From: Mycogone perniciosa
Taxonomy: Eukaryota > Ascomycota > Sordariomycetes > Hypocreales > Hypocreaceae
DNA: 62,647 bases
Reading direction: 5' to 3'
Assembly (NCBI GenBank): GCA_025331125.1
Contig: JAOALB010000222.1
Coordinates: 1 to 62,647, forward strand
Of this stretch, positions 49,552 through 59,498 are shown piece by piece (the first letter of the stretch is position 1; every line of letters begins with the position of its first letter). A model generated the notes under the pieces. The model worked only from the letters and a program-made list of their open reading frames with translations. It did no database searches and was not told where the DNA came from. The position numbers and the translations under genes were made by a program.

Positions 49552-51403
49552 TTACAGTTTCGCCGCCGGACTAGGAGAGCCAGGCTTGGTAATCTCATCA
49601 TACAACAGCCTAGTTGAAACCCTTTGTTAGCAACAATTCTCTCTTCCGGGAGATACAGGGGTTCTCCAAAAGGGGGGGGGGCACTCACGTCGTCAAAAAG
49701 TCGGCATAATCCTCGCCGGTGACTTGGCTGGCAAAGTACTGAGAAGCTAGTTGGTACTTGTTGCCCTTGGGCGCCTTGGAGGCAAGCTCTTCGGTGGTCT
49801 CTTTGAGGAGCTTGAGAGCGTAGGCCTTGTCAACACGCTTGCCCTCGGCGGTGGAGACGCCGTGCTTCACCCATTGCCAGAGCTGGCTTCGCGAGACTTC
49901 CGCGGTGGCGGCATCCTCCCTGTGATTATTTGTTAGTATAATCTCCTTTTAGCTTTTCGGGTGGTGGTGGGTGTGGCTTACATGAGGTAGTTGATGGGCA
50001 CGCAGCCAACGCCTCGGACCCAGGCCTCCATGTAGCCCAGGCCAATGATGAGATTCTTCTTGATGCCCTCCTCGGTGACGCTGCCAGGGACGTTCATGTT
50101 GAGTAGGTCATTCTGAGTGATCTTAACATCTTCGCGGCGAATGAACAGCTGATTCGGGGTGGGCATGTGCTTGTTGAAGATCTCAGTGGCGATACTTGCC
50201 AACGCCGGGTGAGCAACCCAGGTGCCGTCGTGGCCGGCGCGCACCTCGCGCAACTTGTCGGCTCGGACGTTCTCCATGGCCTTGTCGTTGGCCTCTTTAT
50301 CGTCCTTGATGGGAATCTGGGCGGCCATGCCGCCCATGGCGTGGACGCCACGCTTGTGGCAGGTCTGGATGAGGAGCTTGACGTAGGCGTCCATGAAGGG
50401 GACAGTCATGGTGACGCAAGAGCGGTCGGGCAAGACAAAGTTGGGGTTGTTGCGGAGTTTCTTGATGGTGCTGAAGATGTAGTCCCAGCGACCGCAGTTG
50501 AGGCCGGAGCTGTGATCTCGCAGCTCGTAGATGATCTCATCCATCTCAAAGGCAGCGAGGATGGTCTCGATGAGGACGGTGCCTCGGATAGTGCCACGGG
50601 GCATGCCGATGTAATCCTGGGCAAGGTTGAAGACATCGTTCCAGAGGCGGGCCTCCAGGTGGCTCTCCATCTTGGGCAGGTAGAAGTACGGACCGAAGCC
50701 ACGGCTCTGGGTCTCAAAAGCATTATGGAAGAAGTAGAGACCGAAGTCAAAGAGACCACCGGAGATGGGCTCGCCGTCGACAAGGAAGTGCTTCTCCTCA
50801 AGATGCCAGCCTCGGGGACGGACAATGAGGGTAGGAAGCTTGCGGTCAGTGCGAAGCTTGTACTCCTTGGCGCCCTGCTTGAAGTCTACCTGACGGCGAA
50901 TGGCGTCGTAGAGGTTGACCTGGCCGTTGATCATGTTCTCCCAGGTAGGGGCAGTGGAGTCTGTGACGGAGGTTAGCCATGGAATTGTGTCTTTCATGGG
51001 TAATTGACATGTATATGTGAACAATACAATAGAAACACTCACCCTCAAAGTCAGCCATATAAGTGTATACGTCGGCATTCAAGGCATTCACCACCATCTT
51101 GCGGTCCGTCGGGCCCGTGATCTCAACACGGCGATCGACCAAGCCCGGCGCCGGCGAAGCGCCCTTCCAAGTGGCATTCTCACGGATGTGCTTCGTCTGG
51201 GGCAGAAAGTCGGGCAAGATGCCTCGGTCCAACTCGGTCTGGCGCAGCTTGCGGCGCTCGAGCAGGTTCTTGCGCGTAGCGTTAAAGGAGCGGTGCAGAA
51301 GGGCGAGGAAGGCCAGCGCGGAAGGGGTGAGGATCTTGCGGTGGGCGTCATCGACCTTGCCGAGGACAGTGACGCCTTGAAGGATGGTTTCGGTAGAGGC
51401 CAT
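49552..51403 (-). CDS. Malate synthase (peroxisomal, glyoxylate cycle)
   Basis: Condenses glyoxylate with acetyl-CoA to malate, the second dedicated step of the glyoxylate cycle, needed for growth on acetate and fatty acids. Orthologues are called acu-9 in Neurospora and acuE in Aspergillus. Four exons are inferred: 51403-51043, 50960-49982, 49919-49689 and 49609-49552, giving 542 residues, the family norm. Visible landmarks are the MADFEDSTAPTWENMINGQ segment across intron 1, LIVRPRGWHLEEKH, GTIRGTVLIETILAAFEM, LNCGRWDYIFSTIKKL and AGHDGTWVAHPAL. The 58-base last exon ends in Ala-Lys-Leu, a type 1 peroxisomal targeting signal. Retention of intron 3 gives an immediate TGA and loses that signal. 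Intron 3 also contains a run of ten G. The 5' leader carries a GAA tract and a CT tract. Confidence 0.97.
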
Positions 51404-51494
51404 TGTGGTGATGGATGAGATGACGTCGGTGTTGGTGAAGAAAGGACGCTAGAGAAGCTGATGCAGGAAGAAGTGCGAGTGGCTTAAGAGAGGG

Positions 51495-51532
51495 GAAGAA
51501 GAAGAAGAAGAAGAAGAAGAAGACGAAGAAGA
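51495..51532. repeat. (GAA)n microsatellite
   Basis: About 12 GAA units with one GAC interruption, roughly 95 bases upstream of the malate synthase start, probably within the transcribed leader (as UUC on the mRNA strand). Confidence 0.9.
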
Positions 51533-51654
51533 GGGGAGAAAGGTATGAGAGAGCTTGATGATCGAGGTGAAGCAGGCAAGCTTTCACGTGTCAGTGACGC
51601 TCCGGGAGGAACTTGGCTTTCACCACAACAAACGTGCTTCGGGAAAGGGGGCAG

Positions 51655-51660
<6 letters not shown>

Positions 51661-51686
<26 letters not shown>
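51661..51686. repeat. (CT)n microsatellite
   Basis: Thirteen perfect CT units upstream of malate synthase, read as GA on the gene's strand. Confidence 0.95.
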
Positions 51687-52426
51687 GGTGATAAGAGTGT
51701 GAGAATGCGGTATCAATTGGAATATTATTGCAGATGAGGAGGAGATGAGTAGAGATGAAAAGAGAAGAGGAAAAAAGGTGAAGCTGCAAAAGTGGCTGAC
51801 GATGGTTCTTGGAAATGGGTATTATACCGGGGAAAAGGGCAGGTATGACGCATAGCATCGATAACCAGCTATCTCAGGTATCTTTTCTTAGCGTTGACAC
51901 GGCAAGTACTTTGTAGTACATAATGCAATCGAGCAATCGAGCAATCGACTCCGTACCCCAGCCAGCAGCCCATTCTACTACTGGTAATAATCCAATCCCC
52001 ATTCACTATTCATCATTTACGAGCAGTACTCCGTAGTACTATCGTACCCATCACTCACATCTCCATTGAGCCGCCAACCAACTGCTTCGGCAGCCATCGG
52101 TCTGGCTCGGGTGGATGGAGCTCTCCCCTGCTGCAGTTACCGAGCCCGAGCACAGCCGTTCGTTTGCGGGGGGAAAACGCACAAGCATGTGTCTGGCAAG
52201 CCTCTCCCAATCAGGCCAATGAACCAATCAATCCGTCAATCAGAGTCACTGAGGCGATAATGAAAATGGCCGGGAAAGAAAGACAAACGGAACGGACGGC
52301 GCCATCGGAGGCTGCGGGGTAGCGGCGGGCGACGTCGGCTTTATCGATTATCAGCTATACGGAGTATCCTACGAGTATTGCAGAGTAGCATTGAATTGAA
52401 TATCGAGGAATTCAGTGGCGCATATT

Positions 52427-52451
52427 ACGGAGTACTTCGAATACGGAGTAG
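52427..52451. repeat. Palindromic ACGGAGTA pair
   Basis: ATTACGGAGTACTTCGAATA followed by CGGAGTAG. This is a GGAG unit, a degenerate CTTCG unit and a second GGAG unit. Confidence 0.75.
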
Positions 52452-52868
52452 TGCTGTTATGGAATTCATATATCCTCGGGCCATTGGAAATCTGGGGTAA
52501 TCCATCGGTACGGTGCGAAGGCATATGCACATTCACTCCCGTCTTCATCAGAGTGAGAGCCACCTCAATCGGTCATCCTCAGTTTCCATCTCCAAATCCT
52601 CATGACGCAAACAAACCATTGCCTACTACTCCGTACTTCGTATATACTAGTATTACTCGTAAGTAGTACACCACCCCTTCACCTCATCGGCTTGTGACTT
52701 CGGCTTTTGTTCAACAACCATCATCCGTTCGGAATCAACATCCATCCTAAAGCAGCAAATACATCGTCTTACTAGTACCAACGAGCCGAGCAACCGAGGC
52801 CGCCAGACCGGCGCGCCATTCACCCGGGCCTTTCCGACCTCCGCCATTCCTCACCCAACCTTTCATAT

Positions 52869-52904
52869 GGAGTACGGAGTACTACTCCGTACTCCGTACA
52901 TACT
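52869..52904. repeat. Densest copy of the TACGGAGTA/TACTCCGTA element
   Basis: One forward unit (GGAGTACGGAGTAC) is followed directly by two reverse units (TACTCCGTACTCCGTAC) within 36 bases. Single-stranded DNA or RNA here could fold into a stable hairpin. Confidence 0.85.
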
Positions 52905-53651
52905 GCTACAAAGATAGAATTGCATAACTACGACAAGCTCAATCCCATAAGCCTACTAATACTTGACTATCGGTTATTCCTAGCGGCACAGCTAGACCTA
53001 CGTCCTATGCATCATTCCAGGCATCGTTGAGTCATACCACGCCGCAAATAAATCGCACTCGCACCTACACAACTCGGCAGATACTTGTTCATCCTGCAAT
53101 TCTAATGATAATAAACCCTGACAAATGGAATGCCGTCCAGCTATGGGAGCAAGGATACTACTGTCATATAATTACAACTGAAACCCCCACGGCCAACAGC
53201 ATCTGGTCCATCTCGCGAGGGGACAAGCCTCCCGATCCCGAAACATCCGTAACCAGCAATCGTCTCTCCATCCAACCTCATCAGTCCAACCAACATGCTG
53301 TACCGGAACAGGAATACAAAGGCAAAAAAACAAAAGACATGTAAACCATACACTGTTGCCTGGTCGGTTGATCCAACAGCATTAATATCCATCCACTTAA
53401 TCAGCCCCCTCCCCTCTTGAAGTACAAGCTATCGTCATGTTGTCATTAGCCACACCATCCCATCCCCCTTTTGTTTTGTAACAGTAATTGTAGTCGGTTT
53501 ACCTTGAGTGAGACTTCCATCGCCATAGCTGTTAACCCGGTGTATGGCCCCGTGAAATTAATTGCCGTAATCGTGGTGCTTTGAAAGGCCCAGTTGTCGT
53601 CGCCGTGATTCATTATCTCAAACATTCGTGACCTCGTGAAGCCGTCTCGCC

Positions 53652-56600
53652 TCACGAGTTCAGGGTCTTGATCATCATCTTCTCCTTGCGCCGGTCCTCG
53701 ACCACGAGGTTGCGATCCGTAAAAACCATCCTCATCGTGTCCACCACCTTGTGGAAGCTGCTTGCAGCTCCGCGCTCCTGCGTAAAGCGAACAATGCTCA
53801 ACGGCTGTTTCTTGCCGTGTTCAATGACTGTCATTACTTCAGCAGCAAACGCAACCTCCTTGAGGTCCAGGTCTATATCCACGTTAGCTCTTCTCCAGTC
53901 TCGACTGACCCAGTTGCGCCACTTACAGTTCTTGGCCCCGACTCGTGCAAAGACAATGTTGCGCTGCTTGTCCACCTGGACACCCTTAATCCCATATTTT
54001 CGCCATTCTCGTAGCAAAATGGCAACTTCTTGTCGAGCTCGCTTGCGCGACAGCGTCATACAGATGTAGCTTGTCGCAGGCTTGACGCGGAACAGCCTAG
54101 TAAGCCAATTCTGCTTCACCTCGATATTGCGACTGCCCCCAGATGCCGACTCATGCCAGCCAGGCTTCTTACCGGCCTTGGTAGCGATTTGTTGGTCTTT
54201 GCTTGTCTTATCTGGGCCATCTGCTCTCGTTAGCCTTCTCCGCATGCACAGGTGTCTTGATGCCTCAATATTCCACTTACCTTCAACCATCATCTTAGAG
54301 TCCCTGTTCCTATTACTCTTCCAGAATGGGAAGCTAAATTTCCTCTTCTCTGAAGGACCACTCGTGGCAGAGCTTGAACCAGACTGATGAGTCTGGCCTG
54401 AGACCGTTCGTTGCTTGTCATCATGGTGCTCCTTTGCAGTCACCTCGCCCTCGGTCTCCAGCTTGAATGACCTCTTGAACCACGACCGCTTCTTCCTCAC
54501 TGGGCTGCGCGCACTTTGCTGTGAAATATCTTGCGCACGCTCGTCATCGCACTCCTCTGCATTGTATGCGAGTTGTCGATGTAGAACTCGCCCAATCTCT
54601 TCTTTTGTCGACTTTTTTCGCACATTCAACGGCTTCGGAATCTTGACCGGGCTATGCAAGGTCGGGGAGTTCACCACTCGAATTGAGTTCTCAACTTGGC
54701 TCAAATACTCCACGCCGCCGTTGTAGTGATTGGCCCTTTTGGGAGGGCTATGAGGTGGGGCTGAGACGATCCGAGCCTTCTCGCCATTGGTAACGCTCAT
54801 GCCTCCATTTTCGTTGATGGACGGCAGAGCACTAGGTCGCCGGCTTATATGGCTATATGCCGGCGCGGATACAACACGTCTTTCCGATTGCTTAGGCAAA
54901 AGCACCGGCAAGGCAAGTCGGTTAACTTGGTCCGCATAGACGTCGCCAATCTCCACATCATCATCATCATCATCATCCCTAGAGACTGGTCGGGAGTTTC
55001 CAGCAGTGGTTGGCCGGCTCTTGAGTCCATCCTCAGATGGAAGTGGTGGCAGTGGGCGACTGCTCCAAGACTTGTTCGAGAATTCTGTTGGCGCAGTCGC
55101 CTCTGAAGGAGTGCCGATAATATATGAGAATGGCGTCGACTCTCGATGCCTTCTGTCACCATCGGTCACGGAACCCGAGATGGAGTCATCTTCAATGAAG
55201 GAGCTCTTGAAAGCCTCATCACAATCCTTGGCAATATTGTTGCTGAAGTGTCGCAGCTCTTCATTAAACAGAAGCGATGCATTCTTTGACACTGGAGCAC
55301 CTCTGGCCTTGGGATAAGTACCATCTGGTAGTCTGGGCATCTCTGGCGTGGGCGATCTAGGCCTCGAAACCTGGCAAGTCGATCCGTCTTTAATTATAGA
55401 GCCAGCCCCTGAACATCGCGGGGTGCGTTGAACCTGAGCCAAAGAACTTGATCGCTTCCTAATGTGCGAAAAGTCCACCCCTCGCTTATGTCGCAGGATG
55501 GGACCATGCACATGCGGTGTACCTTGTCTACTTTGAAGAGATGACATCGATCCTCTCGACGACTGAGGTCTACCAGTTGTTGTCAATGTTCTGGCGGAAT
55601 GGACGCGGGTACGGCGAGTAGTGTTGGAGGCACTCCGCTTCCTGACTGTCTGCGACACCTGAATTCCGTCAACTTGATTGCCTCGGTGAACCGTGATTTT
55701 GGCATGGCTGGCTTGGGACCCGCAGGTTTGCAGCATACGGCTACCCCGATACGGGTCATAGCTCTGCACAGTTCCTGCTTCCGTTTCCGCAACATTAGAT
55801 ATGACGGTGAAGCGAGAAACAGATCGTCCATGACCGTTGCCTCGAGGCTGTGCGAATTGGCAAGTGGAAATCCGCTTCTTCCAAATAGCGGGCTTGAGGT
55901 GGTGGTAGTCACTCATTGAGTGTGCCAACTCAGGCTTAAAGTCCTCTAATTGCTTTTCACGGTAGTTGTGAAGCAACCAGTAGAAAGCCTTCTGGTCATT
56001 GGGTCTAGGCACCTGGTCAGAATTATTGAGCTCAAAGACAATTGATGCTGAGTTGCTTACTCTTCACATGATAATTTCACTGCCAGCTCGTCCTCAGTAA
56101 ACATATGCCACAAGGAGCGCAATTGCCGCAGCAACTGGGGGTCGATTTCTTGTCGCAGAACAGGGGCATACTTAAATCCCTTCCGTGTGTCAGGGGGCTG
56201 GCCAGTATTATCACCAAGATCATCAAGATAGCTGTATTTCTGAACCAAGGGGTGTTGCCAAATCTGCTTCATCGTGATCCGGTGGTCCGGATTGACTTGA
56301 AGCATGCGGCGGATGAGATCCTCGGCTTCGGGACTGAGGAACTTTGGCATTTCGTACTGTCCCTTTTTTGTTTTGCCCATCATCACACGCAAGTCTGGAT
56401 CATCAAACGGCAGAGTTGCCGACAGCATGGCATACAGGATAACACCCATGCTCCAGATGTCTGCCCTGTCTCCGCGATACTGTCGATTCTTGAGAAGTTC
56501 AGGGGCCGCATAGTGGGGGCTGCCACAGGCTGTGGCCAGTCGATGGGTAGCTGTCTGGTGGAGGGCCGCCATGCCAAAGTCTGCAATCTTGATTTGGAGA

Positions 56601-57442
56601 TCGGCGGTGATGAGGATATTCTCAGGCTTCAGGTCGCGATGGCACACATTGAAGGAGTGGCAGTAGGCAATGGCACTGATCATCTGTCTGAAGAAGAAAA
56701 TGGCTACCTTTTCAGAGAGCCTTCCCTTGGTGTTGATGAAGGTGAAGAGATCACCCTGGTCGATGTACTCAAGAATGAGGTAACTAAGATCACAAGTCAG
56801 CAGCTTGTTCAACGAGGTATTGGTTATCTAGGTATCAAGAACAAACATTTCAGAGCGGTTCTCCCAGATATCATAAAGCTTCATGATATTGGGATGTTCA
56901 ATAAGCTTGAGAATTGCCACTTCACGCTCAATGGCCACGGGAACTCGCATTTCGCCGCTGGTCTCCGGAAGACTGGTATCATATTTGCTGAGAGCAGCCA
57001 AGCTGCTGTCCTGGACGAGGTACGCCATACGCCGGTTGACAATCTTGACTGCGGCGAGCTGGTTGGTGACGCTGTGGCGACATAGTCGAACGCGGGCTGA
57101 CGATCCCTTGCCCAGTGTCTTGCCTAATTGCCACGGCCCAATGTGTGTTTTGTAACTCTTCCTGCTCCGGCTGCTGGAGGTCGAATCGTACGAAGCTTGG
57201 GACAGGCGTTTTGCCTCGTCGACTGACTGAGGTGGCCTCTGAACGGCGGCCGCCTGGGAACGTTGATCATATTGCGTATTCTGGACGGCATGACGGTGAG
57301 CATGAGACTGATGGACAACAGACTGATTGTATCGTGGCTTGTGAAGTAATTGCTCTGGAACTGGGACTGGGAAAGGGGAATTGATACGATTAGTAGCTTC
57401 GGCAAGAGGTGCGCGAGCTCTGGAAACCGAAGGCTCGGCCAT
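53652..57442 (-). CDS. Gin4/Hsl1/Kcc4-Cdr2-type serine/threonine kinase
   Basis: Nim1-related kinase that in yeasts sits at the septin ring or cortical nodes and promotes mitotic entry by restraining Wee1. Five exons are inferred: 57442-56847, 56783-56061, 56004-54281, 54220-53927 and 53872-53652, about 1185 residues. The kinase domain starts near residue 101 (LGKGSSARV), with the ATP lysine in AAVKI near 133, HRDLKPEN near 247, DFG near 267 and ACGSPHYAAPE. Intron 1 uses a GTTTGT donor, which restores NRSEIYLILEY. Intron 2's acceptor restores EEPNDQKAFYWLL. The long middle is Ser/Arg-rich and disordered, with a run of Asp. The C-terminal ~120 residues look like a KA1-type membrane-binding domain. 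Introns 3 (60 bases) and 4 (54 bases) are stop-free multiples of three and hide inside a single open frame. Confidence 0.92.
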
Positions 57443-58914
57443 GATGATTACCGCAGGAAGTAGAGTTAGCACATAATACTCAGAAGCAATCTGCAGATGA
57501 GAAAGAGAAAAAAAGTGCTCTGGATGCAGCCGAGAAGCTGACCGGTTGCTCGTAGGTGAATTGGGGAAAACACAGTGCTTAACGGGATGTATGAGAATTG
57601 TGATGCACAATTGAAGTGATGGAGAGCTCTAGAGAAGTAGGCGCGAGAGAGAAATGCGGGCAGACGTGAAAACAAGTCTGGGGAAGGAAGACGCGGCAGG
57701 ACGTGACAGACGAGCGCGCGGAACAAAAGTGAAGTGGAGAGGGGGGAAAAAGAGAGCAGGTGGACAGGAGGGAAAAGCGTGCCAGTTGGTGAAGCCCAGG
57801 CGTCCATCGATTTGGAATGCAATGTTTACTTTGCCAGTGGCAGCTGGTGGTGGTTTGCACGGCTGGCAGCCAGACGGGCGACAAGGGAGGGCAGATGGCG
57901 CTGGAATTTCACGACTGAGACAGGCCATGGCATTCCATCTACCGAGTACAGACCAGAAATTTCTAGTTGTTTGTGCGGGGAAGAGAAACAGTCAGTCAGT
58001 CAAAAAAGTCGCCATCGTGATGCATTCCAGATGTTGGCGCCGAGACTGGAATCCAGGCGCAACAAGACGCAACATCATGAGCACCCCATTTACCACGACA
58101 TTCGAAGTAGCCTGCGTCAGTATTTGTATCTAATAAAGCATCTGGCCGCGCTTTCACATTCTGCAATGACTTAGACAACCAGTCGCTAATGAATAGTGTG
58201 TATGTCGCTTGACTTATCGTAGCATATAAGACAAAGATCAACGTCTTGATGGACGCCCAGTCGCCGGTGTCAGTGTGTTGGATCCAATGACAAGCATTCA
58301 AGCGATGTCACAACAATGGGATCCGTAGAAAAGCCTGTTGACTTTGGGAAAACAGGTCTTATGTCGTCAGATTGGAGAATAATAGATGTATATATGTCTT
58401 GCTATCACCACCAGTCTGGCTGGAACATGCGTGGGCAAGGTCAACGGAAGGGAATAGTTCAGATATTGGCACCGTGCTCCTTAGGAGCAAAGGCATTTGA
58501 TTAAAATCCACTTGTCTGTAGCAAACGTTCGGATAAAAACAAGAATGTTTACAGCTGAATTGCATTGCTCAGCGGAATGGAATTAAAAGGGATGACGTTG
58601 CCTCTGTTCAAACAAGAAGGGATGACGTTGAATCCTGACTAAGCCATTTGGTTGGTAACAAGTTGGGTTCGACCAAATTGTGAGATAAAGAATCATCTCT
58701 TGGGCCAAATAAGAGTACTCATCTCTAGCATGTAACGACTTGGTTGAAATAATTTCTCAAAATAATAGTAAGCCATTTTCTCATACGTTGGTTTGCAATT
58801 CTGAGTGCTGATGCTGGCCGTCCGTCATGCTGAACATTGGATTAGACTTGCGGGACCAAGTCTGTGTTGTTGATGAATATTTTGCAATAGGCCACCAGTA
58901 CTCAACTCAAATCA
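57443..58914. other. Divergent upstream region of the kinase gene
   Basis: 1.5 kb before the tRNA gene, holding the kinase promoter and leader (57443-57950, pyrimidine-rich on the gene strand). A near-duplicate of GGGATGACGTTG occurs at 58590 and 58620. No gene is seen. Confidence 0.5.
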
Positions 58915-58996
58915 GCGTAATTGGTTTAGTGGTAAAATTCTCCGTTGCCATCCGAGCAGCGTCGGGGAGCCCTGGGTTCGATTCCCAGATTACGCA
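58915..58996 (+). tRNA. tRNA-Gly (anticodon GCC) with an 11-base intron
   Basis: The cloverleaf is readable by eye. Acceptor GCGTAAT (58915-58921) pairs with ATTACGC (58989-58995), and the discriminator is A at 58996. The D arm contains GTTTAGTGGTAAAAT, and the T arm is CTGGG-TTCGATT-CCCAG. The anticodon stem CTCCG pairs with CGGGG. The loop between them is 18 bases, which fits a 7-base loop TTGCCA..T with an 11-base intron (TCCGAGCAGCG) after position 37. A T run follows closely. Confidence 0.93.
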
Positions 58997-59008
58997 TGAG
59001 AATTTCTC

Positions 59009-59013
59009 TTTTT
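59009..59013 (+). terminator. RNA polymerase III terminator of tRNA-Gly
   Basis: Five T residues start 13 bases after the tRNA 3' end, the usual stop signal for RNA polymerase III. Confidence 0.7.
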
Positions 59014-59498
59014 GCCTTCATAGATAGAGGCCTTCATTTTTTATGTCACTAACACATGAATCAATCCTTCCCGCTGTCCCGTGCTTTTACTCCTTCATTC
59101 TTTTGTTATGGGAAGAGTGCCGTTATTGGTGATGAAATGAGACGCCAACTGACGACTACCTACCTATGTAGCAGGACTCTCCATATGTAATGTACAAACT
59201 GTTAAACTTGGCTCTTATGATCTTTCGAACAAGTCAGTTTATGCCGTAATAATAGACAAAGAATTTGTGGTAATTATTTCTCTTCTAAAATGAGGTACAG
59301 GGCCCCTGGACGAGGTACTACTCGTACTCGTAGTTGGCATTCAAGTCGTTTAAGTGGTGGGGTCACCAGACGCGTCCCACCGCGTTGCCAAATCTCCGAT
59401 AACTTCTACCTCGACATCGAAGTCCACCATCACAGCTCACATTATTCTCGCCAGCTTCTCGGGCGCGCAAAGCGGCGGGGCGCATTTTCGCGGTCGCC
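59014..59498. other. Promoter region of smc5
   Basis: About 485 bases between the tRNA terminator and the Smc5 start codon. The stretch 59310-59330 carries TACTACTCGTACTCG, a relaxed relative of the dispersed palindrome. No gene is seen. A 70-codon frame overlapping the Smc5 start is not convincing. Confidence 0.5.

Larger units (their letters stand above)
51404..53651. other. 2.2 kb region between malate synthase and the kinase gene
   Basis: It contains the malate synthase promoter and leader (near 51404-52000) and the 3' UTR of the Gin4-like kinase (right end). No gene is seen. Microsatellites lie at 51495-51532 and 51661-51686, and a dense set of short palindromes lies at 51945-52905. Confidence 0.55.

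Noticed and set aside
50167..50976. 269-codon plus-strand frame inside malate synthase
   Set aside because: Antisense shadow of a strongly conserved coding exon.
40228..52904. CRISPR-like array from the repeated palindromes
   Set aside because: The units are irregularly spaced over kilobases, mixed in orientation, and the genome is eukaryotic.
56105..57085. 326-codon plus-strand frame across the kinase domain
   Set aside because: Antisense shadow. It also spans a called intron of the kinase gene.
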